From: an uncultured Bacteroidales bacterium
GTDB lineage: Bacteria > Bacteroidota > Bacteroidia > Bacteroidales > Bacteroidaceae
Assembly: GCA_902798615.1 (NCBI GenBank)
Contig: CADBXL010000006.1
Span: 62,001-126,000, forward strand
Length of the DNA: 64,000 nt
Direction of reading: 5' to 3'
Position numbers and translations under genes: made by a program. How positions within the stretch are numbered: the stretch's first letter is position 1; each line of letters opens with the position of its first letter. The notes beneath the pieces were generated by a model. The model was not told where the DNA came from. It worked only from the letters and a program-made list of their open reading frames with translations, and did not search any database. This document shows positions 51,399 to 59,068 of the stretch, one piece after another.

Positions 51399-53747
51399 CT
51401 ATTCCTTACCCAATATTCTCTTGATAAGTTTCTCAAGAACATCAAGGTGACGAGGATCTGCTTTCACATCAAGGAGATTGCCATTCTGATCCACAAGTTT
51501 GTAGGTTGGATAAGCTGAAACCTTTATATAATTCTCAACAGCCTTCTGTTGGGCAGCTGGAAGATTGAAATGAACCACGTTATCGCCCGTCACATTGTAT
51601 TCCTTTATCACGTTCTTCCAACTCTCTTCAGGAGAACCGTTAGCAAGATACATAAACACTATATCGTATGGCTTCAAGCGCTCATATTCCTCTTGTGAAT
51701 GTGAAAGAGCCTCTTTACAAGGTCCGCACCAAGTTCCCCATACATCAATAAGTATAATCTTACCTTTGTATGGCTCAACGAGTTTTCTGAATATCTTCTC
51801 GCCCTCAGTAATATCCTTCACAATATCATTTGATTTAAGATTGTCAGAAGAAAGAACCTGCTTGCCAAGAGCCGCATATTTGTCATGCATCTCGTGCACA
51901 TAATCTCTTGCCATTGGCAACTGGATACATGTATCACAAATGGCAAGTTGACATTGATGCAGAGGTGTTACTGCCCATTTAATGTACCAACATAATTTGC
52001 TGCATAAATACATGTCCTGTAAATCCTGACTCCAACCACGTGCCTTCATTTCCCTTATCATCTTCAAAAGTTTTTCTGTCTCCATTCTGCCTTTGAAGTA
52101 ATCAGTTAATTCCTTTTGCGAAAGTAAATTCTCATCAATGTATCTACAGCAATCTAAGGAAGAAAAATCTTCATTCAACTTCTTAAGTGCAATAGAATCC
52201 GTTGTGATATTAAGTTTTTCAATATATGCTTTATATTCTGTGGCATATTGAGCAATCATTTCTTTATCCTTATCAGAGAACTTGATTGCGCCATCCTTAA
52301 CAGCAGAATTTAATAAATCACTAACAGAGAGTGAGAAATTACCATCCTGAAGTAATCCAAAAACATTCTCAGAGTAGTCTCTAAACAAGCCAAAGAATCT
52401 TTGAAAACTGGTATATGGTGGCTGTAATTTATTGAAATACCCGTCTGTAACTACCTTGACGTACTCCTCTGGCAATATAAAATTCGGCATTTTAAAACGG
52501 CCTTGCATAAGATCCCCGGCAGTCACATCAAGAATCTGATTCTGCCAATACGTCCTAAACCTTCCCGATAGCGTAGGATGATCCATACATACACTATCAA
52601 GCCTCTGTATAGCAGCATTTTTAATACTGTCATTCTTGGCAAAGAAAGTCACAGCATCAAAATTCTGTTTCTCTATATAACTGGGGTTTATAGCATTTGG
52701 GTAAAGAGAATATGGGGCTATTGCGGCTATTTCGTTCAGAATACGCGCATTCCTGCCCATGAAGAGTGTCTGACCATTCTTGAAATCTTTTAGCATGAAA
52801 TACGTTTCATTTGGCTCAACAAGTAGAGTCGCCAAGCTATTAAAGCAATACAAAGTATTCTCCACAGGCATACGAAGAGTGAAACGACCAAGAGAATCCA
52901 CATTCGTAGAATAATTAAAGTCCTCTTCTTTGAATACGCTTGGATACCTCAGATTAAACTCGTTGTAACGGTTTTTCAAATTCGCAGGTATGTCCTTTAT
53001 CCAACCAACAATTGTCACGCTATCCCCCTTGCGATAGTGGTTGTCGGCAAAGTCTGTACGTGTATCTTTCTCTGGATAATCAGGAAGAAACTCTGAAGTG
53101 ATAAGAGAACAAGTGTGTTTCTGCTTGCCTATAGTGATAATTCGCTGAGATTTTTTCTCCTTGCCAATATTAAAGGCAAGCTGTTGCCCTTCATTAATAG
53201 CAATAATAGAATATGAGTCGTTTTTCTCATTCATTGATGAGATATCCCATATCTTGCAGTCGTAGATAATATTCTTATCAGTTATGCCAAGAAGCCAATC
53301 GCCAGTCTTGTCATCACGCCAATAGCTATCCTTGATACCTTCACGCGAAAGAGCTCGGTCGTGAACATCATCAAAAAGCACATCCCCTTGAACAGAGAAA
53401 GAAAAACTCTTTGTTGCAGAAGGCAGAGGAGCAAAGCTGACAGTACAATCAAGTTCACCAGATTCCGGCATAGGCACACCACTATCAATAGGAGCATAGC
53501 TACATGCCTTAACAGCATATTCCTTGCCATCGGCTATAAGCTTGGTGCTGCTCGGGAAGAGAAATTTCACCTTTGAAGGAAAATTTATATGCATAGACAC
53601 AACTGTAGCCGTATCAGCAAATTCTACCTTTGTGAATTTCAACATAGGATTCTCCATCACTACAGGATTATTCCATGTAACAATAGCCTGTGCCCATGAG
53701 TAAACAGAGCTAAAAATTAGGAGTAGAGAGATAAAAAAATGTCTCAT
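51399..53747 (-). CDS. Secreted thioredoxin-fold (TlpA/ResA-like) protein
   Basis: The 782-residue protein has a signal peptide (MRHFFISLLLIFSSVYSWA). A long N-terminal beta-rich region follows (about 20-330, including a DUF4369-like segment GDSVTIVGWIKDIPANLKNR), then a helical middle (about 350-640) and a C-terminal thioredoxin domain. The redox motif WCGPC lies in IILIDVWGTWCGPCKEALSH and the cis-proline in KVSAYPTYKLVDQNGN. TlpA-like proteins reduce or isomerise disulfides in the periplasm and are common in Bacteroidota. The partner is unknown. Expression is from its own promoter at 53789-53819, divergent from the DUF3836-type gene. Confidence 0.86.
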   Translation of the reverse strand: MRHFFISLLLIFSSVYSWAQAIVTWNNPVVMENPMLKFTKVEFADTATVVSMHINFPSKVKFLFPSSTKLIADGKEYAVKACSYAPIDSGVPMPESGELDCTVSFAPLPSATKSFSFSVQGDVLFDDVHDRALSREGIKDSYWRDDKTGDWLLGITDKNIIYDCKIWDISSMNEKNDSYSIIAINEGQQLAFNIGKEKKSQRIITIGKQKHTCSLITSEFLPDYPEKDTRTDFADNHYRKGDSVTIVGWIKDIPANLKNRYNEFNLRYPSVFKEEDFNYSTNVDSLGRFTLRMPVENTLYCFNSLATLLVEPNETYFMLKDFKNGQTLFMGRNARILNEIAAIAPYSLYPNAINPSYIEKQNFDAVTFFAKNDSIKNAAIQRLDSVCMDHPTLSGRFRTYWQNQILDVTAGDLMQGRFKMPNFILPEEYVKVVTDGYFNKLQPPYTSFQRFFGLFRDYSENVFGLLQDGNFSLSVSDLLNSAVKDGAIKFSDKDKEMIAQYATEYKAYIEKLNITTDSIALKKLNEDFSSLDCCRYIDENLLSQKELTDYFKGRMETEKLLKMIREMKARGWSQDLQDMYLCSKLCWYIKWAVTPLHQCQLAICDTCIQLPMARDYVHEMHDKYAALGKQVLSSDNLKSNDIVKDITEGEKIFRKLVEPYKGKIILIDVWGTWCGPCKEALSHSQEEYERLKPYDIVFMYLANGSPEESWKNVIKEYNVTGDNVVHFNLPAAQQKAVENYIKVSAYPTYKLVDQNGNLLDVKADPRHLDVLEKLIKRILGKE

Positions 53748-53788
53748 TTCTTTGTTTAAGTTTCAGTTATGGTTTCGTTTTTCGCTCG

Positions 53789-53819
53789 CAAAGGTAATAT
53801 TTTCTATCCGTAACACCAA
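53789..53819 (-). promoter_or_regulatory. Promoter of the thioredoxin-like gene
   Basis: On the minus strand TTG at 53817-53819, 20 bp, and TACCTTTG at 53789-53796. Confidence 0.62.
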
Positions 53820-53906
53820 GAAAAAACACGCAAATGTTTGCAAGAAAGGATAAATTAGCAAATATGCATCATATTACATGTATTTTTGCATTTTTTTAGA
53901 TTTTTC

Positions 53907-53937
53907 TTGCTTATATGAAAAAAAATGTTTATATTTG
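53907..53937 (+). promoter_or_regulatory. Promoter of the DUF3836-type gene
   Basis: TTG at 53907-53909, 20 bp, and TATATTTG at 53930-53937. Confidence 0.62.
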
Positions 53938-54004
53938 CAAACAGATAAGCATTCTATTAAAAAAGCCTCCAAGGGAGAGCTAATAACCTAAACACTTAAC
54001 CGAC

Positions 54005-54970
54005 ATGAAAAAAATATTGAATCTGATAGCCTTTTTGGTGGCAATGACTAATACCACAACTGCACAGAATACTGCGCAGCCAGCTAATCTGACTATATAT
54101 GACAGCGAAGGCAACTTGACTGATTCGTATGAGTTCAAATATGATGCCAACGGTAATCAGATTGAGGAGACAGATTTCTCAAGTGATGAACTGGTTGGCA
54201 ATATGAAAAGATACTATTCCTATACTCCTGACGGCAAGATACAGGCCGTAGTTGCCCACAAGATGGAGAATGGCAAATGGAACGTTTACAGAAAGAACCA
54301 GTATTCATATAATGCAGAAGGATCGCTAATAGGTGAGTGCTCCTTTCAATGGATTAACGGCACGTGGATTCCTTTTTCTAAAACAGAACTTGAATACACC
54401 GAGTTGGGTTACACCAAATACAGTTATGAGTGGATTGATGCCAAGTGGGAAGTGAAGTTTAAGGATGTGCATTGTATCTCTGCTAATGGAGATTTCTCTA
54501 CCTACTACGCGCATAAAGGCAGTAACTTTGTGCTAGTATCAAAATCACTTGTCGGCTATAATGATGCTGGCAAAGACAAGCTTCGTCAGACATGGACCGT
54601 TCAGAATGGTGATGAGGAGAATTCTGTATATGGCCCGAGAACAAGCTATGAATATGACGAGAATGGCAATCTGAAATCAGAGACCACTTTAATCTATGAT
54701 GCTTTGGGTAGAAGTGAGAATAACTATAGAATGGAATATTCCTACGATGAAAACGGTAGGAATACGAGCATAGAATCATACGTATGGAACGATGAACAAT
54801 GGGTTCTCGACACAATAGAGCGTTATGACTATTCAGAAACCGCCACCTGCATAAACAATATCAATAGTATGGTGGCAAAGAGTTCCGTCAAGAAGGTGAT
54901 AGACAACGGTCATATCAACATCCATGTTGATGGCAAGAGCTATCAGCTCAACGGGACAGGAGGCCTATAG
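54005..54970 (+). CDS. Secreted DUF3836-type protein with YD-like repeats
   Basis: The 321-residue protein has a signal peptide (MKKILNLIAFLVAMTNTTTA). It is then made of short beta-hairpin repeats with a Y/F-x-Y-D-x-x-G-N pattern: YEFKYDANGNQIEE, YYSYTPDGKIQAV, YSYNAEGSLIGEC, YEYDENGNLKSET and YSYDENGRNTSIESY. This resembles DUF3836 proteins of Bacteroides and Prevotella and is related in style to RHS/YD repeats, but no toxin domain is attached. The last 30 residues (INIHVDGKSYQLNGTGGL) look like a truncated Prevotella C-terminal tail. Function is unknown. A strong terminator follows. Confidence 0.75.
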   Translation: MKKILNLIAFLVAMTNTTTAQNTAQPANLTIYDSEGNLTDSYEFKYDANGNQIEETDFSSDELVGNMKRYYSYTPDGKIQAVVAHKMENGKWNVYRKNQYSYNAEGSLIGECSFQWINGTWIPFSKTELEYTELGYTKYSYEWIDAKWEVKFKDVHCISANGDFSTYYAHKGSNFVLVSKSLVGYNDAGKDKLRQTWTVQNGDEENSVYGPRTSYEYDENGNLKSETTLIYDALGRSENNYRMEYSYDENGRNTSIESYVWNDEQWVLDTIERYDYSETATCINNINSMVAKSSVKKVIDNGHINIHVDGKSYQLNGTGGL

Positions 54971-55053
54971 AAAGCCCTTTATAATATATGACATAATTTA
55001 GGTTTAACTGCGCAAAACTGACGAATAAGTTTTGTCTTCTTAAGTAATTCTAT

Positions 55054-55092
55054 AGCAGCTTGTAATCGTGATGATTACAAGCTGCTATTTTT
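55054..55092 (+). terminator. Intrinsic terminator
   Basis: AGCAGCTTGTAATC pairs perfectly with GATTACAAGCTGCT across five bases, then ATTTTTATT. Confidence 0.9.
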
Positions 55093-55141
55093 ATTAACAT
55101 TAGAAAAAATCGGCGATTTTAAAAGAAAAACATCCAAAATA

Positions 55142-55173
55142 TTTGTGAATTTGGAATATTTGCATTACCTTTG
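55142..55173 (+). promoter_or_regulatory. Promoter before the cobalamin riboswitch
   Basis: TTTG at 55142-55145, 20 bp, TACCTTTG at 55166-55173. Transcription would begin near 55180, just before the aptamer. Confidence 0.78.
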
Positions 55174-55183
55174 CACACAGAAA

Positions 55184-55372
55184 ACGATAACAGGTTTCCT
55201 GATAAACGGATTATCAGGACTAAGACGGGAACACAGTGTGAATCTGAGACATTACCCGATGCTGTAAGCCTATACAAAACATACAGGCAATCAAAGTCAC
55301 TGAACAGAAATGCGTTTCATTGTTTGGGAAGACGAGCCTGCATGAGGACGAGTCAGAAGACCTGCCTGTTAT
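55184..55372 (+). promoter_or_regulatory. Cobalamin riboswitch
   Basis: The conserved blocks of the cobalamin aptamer occur in order: GGTTTCC (55193), GGACTAAGACGGGAA (55217-55231), GTGTGAATC (55237-55245), CCCGATGCTGTAAGCC (55255-55270), AGTCACTG (55295-55302), GGGAAGACG (55326-55334) and GAGTCAGAAGACCTGCC (55349-55365). It binds adenosyl- or other cobalamins and would repress the downstream gene when vitamin B12 is plentiful. The next start codon lies about 50 nt beyond, so control is probably at translation initiation, since no terminator hairpin is evident between. Confidence 0.92.
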
Positions 55373-55424
55373 TTATGTCAAACTGATGTCTGCGGGACTA
55401 CGGACACACAAAATCTATTATTCT

Positions 55425-55796
55425 ATGAACAGGTACGACAAAACGTATCACAGCTATCGTGAGCTTATGTGCCGTCTTCGCAATGAGTTCAACGAGGTCA
55501 ATTCCCACATGAAGGTAGCTATGACGGGTAATTCAACAACCCAGATTCTGCAGTCTATTGACACTACTATCAAAACAGCGGAGCAACAACGTAATCTTCC
55601 AAGTGCCGAACTCTATTCCATCACCATTGCTATGATGGACTATCGGAAGCGTATCGCAGGACTTCCATGCGACACCAGCCTTTCTTGGAAGAAATGCTTT
55701 ACGACTATCAATCAGGCTTCGGAATCGCTCATGAGTATTACTGATGATCCATACGTAAACAAATCACATACACTCGCAAGTAGTATAATAGGATAA
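55425..55796 (+). CDS. Cobalamin-riboswitch-controlled protein of unknown function, 123 aa
   Basis: I chose the ATG at 55425; the longer frame from 55320 would be translated from riboswitch sequence. The 123-residue product (MNRYDKTYHSYRELMCRLRN to LASSIIG) is predicted mainly helical, has no signal peptide or TM, and contains two cysteines. I do not recognise a family. The upstream riboswitch implies a role in cobalamin uptake, salvage or a B12-saving alternative pathway. The reading frame ends seven bases before an inverted-repeat element (55803), so the gene could be a remnant truncated by that element. The clean stop and coding-like composition argue that it is at least partly real. Confidence 0.6.
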   Translation: MNRYDKTYHSYRELMCRLRNEFNEVNSHMKVAMTGNSTTQILQSIDTTIKTAEQQRNLPSAELYSITIAMMDYRKRIAGLPCDTSLSWKKCFTTINQASESLMSITDDPYVNKSHTLASSIIG

Positions 55797-55802
55797 TCAT
55801 CC

Positions 55803-56225
55803 GAAAAAACTTTTTCGCGTCAACCCTACACCCCTACATTGACAGGTACCACAAACTATTGACGCACAAAAGTTTGCAGCGATTTCAAATATTGTCTAAC
55901 CCTACACTAACCCTACACCACCCCTACACTAAAACCTGAATTTTTCAGAAATTCAGGTTAGTTAATGGATAATTATTCGCAAGCTCATCAAGCTAAAGCA
56001 AGTGATAATTTAGATTGGTTCGAACGCTTATGATACTATTCAAATTATTCATTACTCATTATTAATTATTAATTTCATGCCTTGACAGGCATGATTAGTG
56101 TAGGGTTGGTGTAGGGTTAGTGTAGGGTTTAGTGATATTTAAAAACGCTGCAAGCCACTGATACTTAGATACATATGTAGGGTACTGGTGTAGGGGGGTG
56201 TATGGTTTTGCGAAAAAAGTTTTTC
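55803..56225. repeat. Inverted-repeat-bounded element, AAAAAACTTTTTCGCG type (copy 2)
   Basis: The ends GAAAAAACTTTTTCGCG and CGAAAAAAGTTTTTC continue inward as CCTACACCCCTAC and GTAGGGGGGTGTA. Interior CCTACAC words lie at 55901, 55912 and 55923 and inverted GTGTAGGG words at 56098, 56109 and 56120, both at 11-bp spacing. Confidence 0.85.
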
Positions 56226-56266
56226 TGAACTCGTATTTTTCATTTTTCACTTTTCATTTACTTGCC

Positions 56267-56362
56267 TTCGTTCTCCCTTCGTTGTGCCTCCGCTTTAGGT
56301 TCGCTCCCCTCGATGGAGCAAGAACGGACTTACAACGGTTTTATAACGGAGGTGAAACGGAC
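56267..56362. repeat. 11-bp phased dyad array (TTCG / CGGA word), 4+4 units
   Basis: TTCG/TCCG at 56267, 56278, 56289 and 56300, and CGG at 56325, 56336, 56347 and 56358, all 11 bp apart and symmetric about 56314. Confidence 0.85.
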
Positions 56363-56432
56363 TTAAGTAAAACCAGAATGTAATGGATTTTTCCTTTTTA
56401 TAAAACCACTCCAAAACTTTTTCTGGATTTTC

Positions 56433-56463
56433 TTTGTCGTATTAGTTTTTTTGTTTACTTTTG
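56433..56463 (+). promoter_or_regulatory. Promoter of the 103-aa hypothetical gene
   Basis: TTTG at 56433-56436, 19 bp, TACTTTTG at 56456-56463. Confidence 0.68.
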
Positions 56464-56471
56464 CCAACGAC

Positions 56472-56783
56472 ATGAGCAATATCCGAACATACAGGGCTAA
56501 TCAAACAATGCAGATGATTTCTGTTCCATTGCATTCAACCACAAACTCCTATCACCTCGGTAACAACCGCGAGGTGGTGGATGCAAAGGTGTGTTATACA
56601 AGTTTAACAAAAAAATTTATAGGTAAACAGATTCAAAAAGATGCTTTGTTGTTAAAAGAAGGAACAATTAAAGGTTCACAATGGCATTTCTTCAGAAGCC
56701 CTGTAACAGGGAAGATTGGTGCGACAAAGCCTCTCTTAAAGGAACTAAATCGAGATGGGTTTAAAATTATTATACATTTTTAA
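56472..56783 (+). CDS. Hypothetical protein, 103 aa
   Basis: Starts considered were ATG 56472 (MSNIRTYRANQTMQMISVPL) and ATG 56508; the first lies at the predicted transcription start, so the second (91 residues) may be the true one. The product contains DAKVCYTSLTKKFIGKQIQK and a C-terminal TKPLLKELNRDGFKIIIHF. No signal peptide or TM is visible and I do not recognise a family. Composition is AT-richer than in neighbouring housekeeping genes. It precedes the 185-residue gene by 53 bp in the same direction, so the two are probably co-transcribed. Confidence 0.45.
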   Translation: MSNIRTYRANQTMQMISVPLHSTTNSYHLGNNREVVDAKVCYTSLTKKFIGKQIQKDALLLKEGTIKGSQWHFFRSPVTGKIGATKPLLKELNRDGFKIIIHF

Positions 56784-56836
56784 CTATATACAACAACATT
56801 ACAAAAAATAAAATATTAAATTTTAGCAAAAATAAC

Positions 56837-57394
56837 ATGAATTTGGACAATCTTCCTTTGAATTTGATATTACGTCACGAAAATATCAAGGAACTTCAGT
56901 CTTATACAGAGTTTTTCTTTGCAGAAAAAGAGGAAAGACCGGAAGGTCTAGTTGACCAAATATCATCAGATCTTAAAATCAGTAAATCAGTATTGGATTT
57001 CTCAGAAAATTCTTTGGCGATAATAGACACATGGCTTGTAAAACATATTGAATGTGTCAAATTATCTGAGGAAGAATATGAATGGAAGAGGAAAAACATT
57101 CCTGACTATATTGAGATTGACGATTGGAAATTCAGTTCCAAGACTTTTTCTGACATTATAAATATCGGTATATATTTAGGAGAAACCATAATCCATAAAT
57201 ATCCATATTTAAAATGGGAACAGGATCTTAAGAACCGGAGATATATTGATTACGGTCATATGGTCATCAAGCTTGGGAAAGCAGATATGAATCCGATATG
57301 GTTGGTACATGTTCTCTGCACGAAAATTGCTAGGCAAAAGGAAGGAAGTCTTCATAAGCTGTTTAGGATTTGGGAAAGACATATAAATCTATAG
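56837..57394 (+). CDS. Hypothetical cytoplasmic protein, 185 aa (immunity-like appearance)
   Basis: The 185-residue acidic, soluble protein (MNLDNLPLNLILRHENIKEL to IWERHINL) contains IGIYLGETIIHKYPYLKWEQ, a helix-rich pattern. It resembles small immunity or accessory proteins of polymorphic toxin loci only in style; I cannot assign a family. No toxin gene is adjacent except the uncharacterised 103-residue ORF. AT content is higher than in surrounding genes, suggesting lateral acquisition. A strong terminator follows at 57428, ending the two-gene unit started by the promoter at 56433. Confidence 0.65.
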   Translation: MNLDNLPLNLILRHENIKELQSYTEFFFAEKEERPEGLVDQISSDLKISKSVLDFSENSLAIIDTWLVKHIECVKLSEEEYEWKRKNIPDYIEIDDWKFSSKTFSDIINIGIYLGETIIHKYPYLKWEQDLKNRRYIDYGHMVIKLGKADMNPIWLVHVLCTKIARQKEGSLHKLFRIWERHINL

Positions 57395-57427
57395 ATATAG
57401 AGGTATAATTCTCAAATTTAATTATCT

Positions 57428-57471
57428 ATCCCACACTACCTTATGGTTTTCTTGGTAGTGTGGGATTTTTA
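57428..57471 (+). terminator. Intrinsic terminator
   Basis: ATCCCACACTACC pairs perfectly with GGTAGTGTGGGAT across 13 bases, followed by TTTT. Confidence 0.9.
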
Positions 57472-57556
57472 CCTCTAAATTTATCTTCTCTCACTCTTTT
57501 GACGTTTTGCCTTTAGTGCTGAGAGAAGGGGATTTTTCTATGCTTTAGGTCAGTTC

Positions 57557-57745
57557 TTCCTCCTATGCTCCTCCCTTGTGCCTCCTAACCAAACTCGATG
57601 ATAATACCATTATAATACCATTCAGAATATGAGTTTCATCGAGTTTGGTTAGGAGGCACATAGGAGGCACAAGGGAAGAAGATACAAGGCATTTCTTGGG
57701 CAAAATGAAAGCTACATAAGAGCAGCATAAGAGTAACATAAGGGC
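57557..57745. repeat. 11-bp phased dyad array (CCTCC / GGAGG word) with extra 11-mers
   Basis: CCTCC at 57559, 57570 and 57581; GGAGG/GGGAAG at 57652, 57663 and 57674. The centre has ATAATACCATT twice (57601, 57612) between AACCAAACTCGATGA and its inverse. CATAAG words follow at 57715, 57726 and 57737. All spacings are 11 bp. Confidence 0.87.
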
Positions 57746-57808
57746 AAAGAAAAGGCATTCCTCATTGATTTTTCACCACAAGAACTAAAGGATTTTCCTT
57801 ATAAGAAC

Positions 57809-58180
57809 ACGTGAGTTCGACGACTTGCTTCAGTTTGATGAGCTTCAGCGAAGAACTTGCATAGCTTGGTGAGCTTTGCGAACAATTCAAGACTACAAGG
57901 GCTGAACGTCGAAGAGGTCGGCGGCCGAAGGGAAAGCCAAAGCCCGACACCTGCTAGGGCTGTCCGTTAGGGCTGTTATTTGGTAGATGCGTGATTAAAT
58001 GAGCGCTGTAAGTGCGACACCTGAAGACTTTAGGTGTCGGTCCTACAGACCTCATCCCTCTAATATCGACAAATATAACAGCCCTAACGGACTGCCCTAT
58101 TAGGTATCGCTCTTTCAGAGCTTTTTCAACCACATGATAGTCAATAATATACAACTGAAGAAATTCATCGAACTCACGTT
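57809..58180. repeat. Inverted-repeat-bounded element, AACGTGAGTTCG type (copy 3)
   Basis: The ends are ACGTGAGTTCGACGA and TCATCGAACTCACGTT. Inside is a 25-bp inverted repeat with one mismatch (57955-57979 and 58075-58099, containing AGTCCGTTAGGGCTGT-type sequence) and GACACCTGAAG/TAGGTGTCG words. Confidence 0.82.
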
Positions 58181-58198
58181 AAAAACGATATGTCCCCT

Positions 58199-58987
58199 TC
58201 ACCTATCACCAATCTTTGGCAGAGCTACTCGTGAAAGTGAATAGCGAGCCTCTGGATTGATTTCCTGAAGATGATGGAATACCTCTGCCATCGTTTTTCT
58301 ATTAGTTTCTTCCTCGTATGGGCAGAGGGTTTTCTGCTTTAGAAAACCAAGTTCTTCTGCCACCTCACGAATATCATCTTCATGAACAAGACATAGCGGA
58401 CGGATGATTTGCAGGGGGTAATGCTCAAGTTGAAGTATCGGGGGCATAGTATGGGCAGAGCCTTCGAAGGTGATATTCATCAGATAAGTTATGATGATAT
58501 CATCATTATGATGCCCAAGGGCTATCTTGTTAAAGCCATTAGCTACGGCAAATTCAAACAACGTCTTTCGGCGGTTCCAGGCACAAAGGAAACAGCGTGT
58601 CTTTCGTGGATCGGTACTCTCATCAAAACGTGAGTGGAGAATATGCAATCTGATACCAAGTTCATCACAGAAGTCCTGAAGATACGAACGGTCAGTCTCG
58701 TATGGGATATTATCCATAATGACATGCGCAGCCTCAACCGTTATCTTCGGTTTATATATACGAGCACGCTGAGCCATTAGTCGAGCAAGCATTAGCGAAT
58801 CCTTTCCACCAGAAAGGGCAATAAGGATGCGGTCACCATCTGAAAGGAGATGATAAGAAACGCAGGCACGGTTGAAAGAGCGCAAAAGTGGCCTCTCCCC
58901 CCGCCCTACAGCCCCTTTCCTGCCCTTCGGGCATCCTTTCCCCGTAAGGGGCAAGGAATTAGTTACCTTTTTCTCGCTATCTTTCAT
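58199..58987 (-). CDS. TtcA/TilS-type PP-loop ATPase (tRNA 2-thiocytidine synthetase-like)
   Basis: The 262-residue protein has the PP-loop SGGKDS in GDRILIALSGGKDSLMLARL and the CxxC pair in CFLCAWNRRKTLF (one Cys pair, as in TtcA). LGHHNDDIIITYLMNITFEG is the usual His/Asp block and KTLCPYEEE a later TtcA feature. TtcA adenylates and thiolates C32 of tRNA using an Fe-S cluster. It is shorter than E. coli TtcA (about 310). Residues about 5-35 (TGKGCPKGRKGAVGRGER) are translated from a GC-hairpin element, and the conserved part starts at LLRSFNRACVSYHLL, so the original start is probably replaced or extended. Confidence 0.82.
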   Translation of the reverse strand: MKDSEKKVTNSLPLTGKGCPKGRKGAVGRGERPLLRSFNRACVSYHLLSDGDRILIALSGGKDSLMLARLMAQRARIYKPKITVEAAHVIMDNIPYETDRSYLQDFCDELGIRLHILHSRFDESTDPRKTRCFLCAWNRRKTLFEFAVANGFNKIALGHHNDDIIITYLMNITFEGSAHTMPPILQLEHYPLQIIRPLCLVHEDDIREVAEELGFLKQKTLCPYEEETNRKTMAEVFHHLQEINPEARYSLSRVALPKIGDR

Positions 58988-59068
58988 CCTTTTGGCTTAT
59001 TCTTCCCTATAACAAATAATACTATCTACTCCCTCCCCTTTATGGGGAGGGCTGGGGAGGGGTCTTTA
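58890..59068. repeat. GC-hairpin element (copy 6), overlapping a coding start
   Basis: Left part CCTCTCCCCCCGCCC with the palindrome TGCCCTTCGGGCA and CCCCGTAAGGGG, then TTAGTTACCTTTTTCTCGC, spacer, AATACTATCTACTCCC and right hairpin CCCCTTTATGGGGAGG. It spans the TtcA-like N-terminus and the gap to the LuxR-type gene. Confidence 0.88.

Larger units (their letters stand above)
55797..56471. other. 675-bp region of nested repeats
   Basis: No gene is supported. It holds an inverted-repeat-bounded element (55803-56225), a 7-bp word tract near 56045-56075, another at 56228-56258 (ATTTTTC words), an 11-bp array (56267-56362) and a promoter (56433-56463). Confidence 0.8.
57395..58198. other. 804-bp region of terminator and repeats
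   Basis: It contains the terminator, an 11-bp array (57557-57745) and an AACGTGAGTTCG element (57809-58180). The 62- and 66-residue minus-strand ORFs at 57762-57950 and 57954-58154 are made of repeat sequence and are not called. Confidence 0.8.

Noticed and set aside
51194-51445. N-terminal extension of Vsr by 84 residues
   Set aside because: It is translated from the 11-bp array; the Vsr family begins at MDRLT, which has its own ATG.
55171-55424. 71-residue ORF and N-terminal extension of the 123-residue protein
   Set aside because: The sequence is a cobalamin riboswitch; the conserved aptamer blocks explain it and translation here is unlikely.
57762-58154. Two short minus-strand ORFs (62 and 66 residues)
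   Set aside because: They lie in an inverted-repeat element and have no protein-like features.
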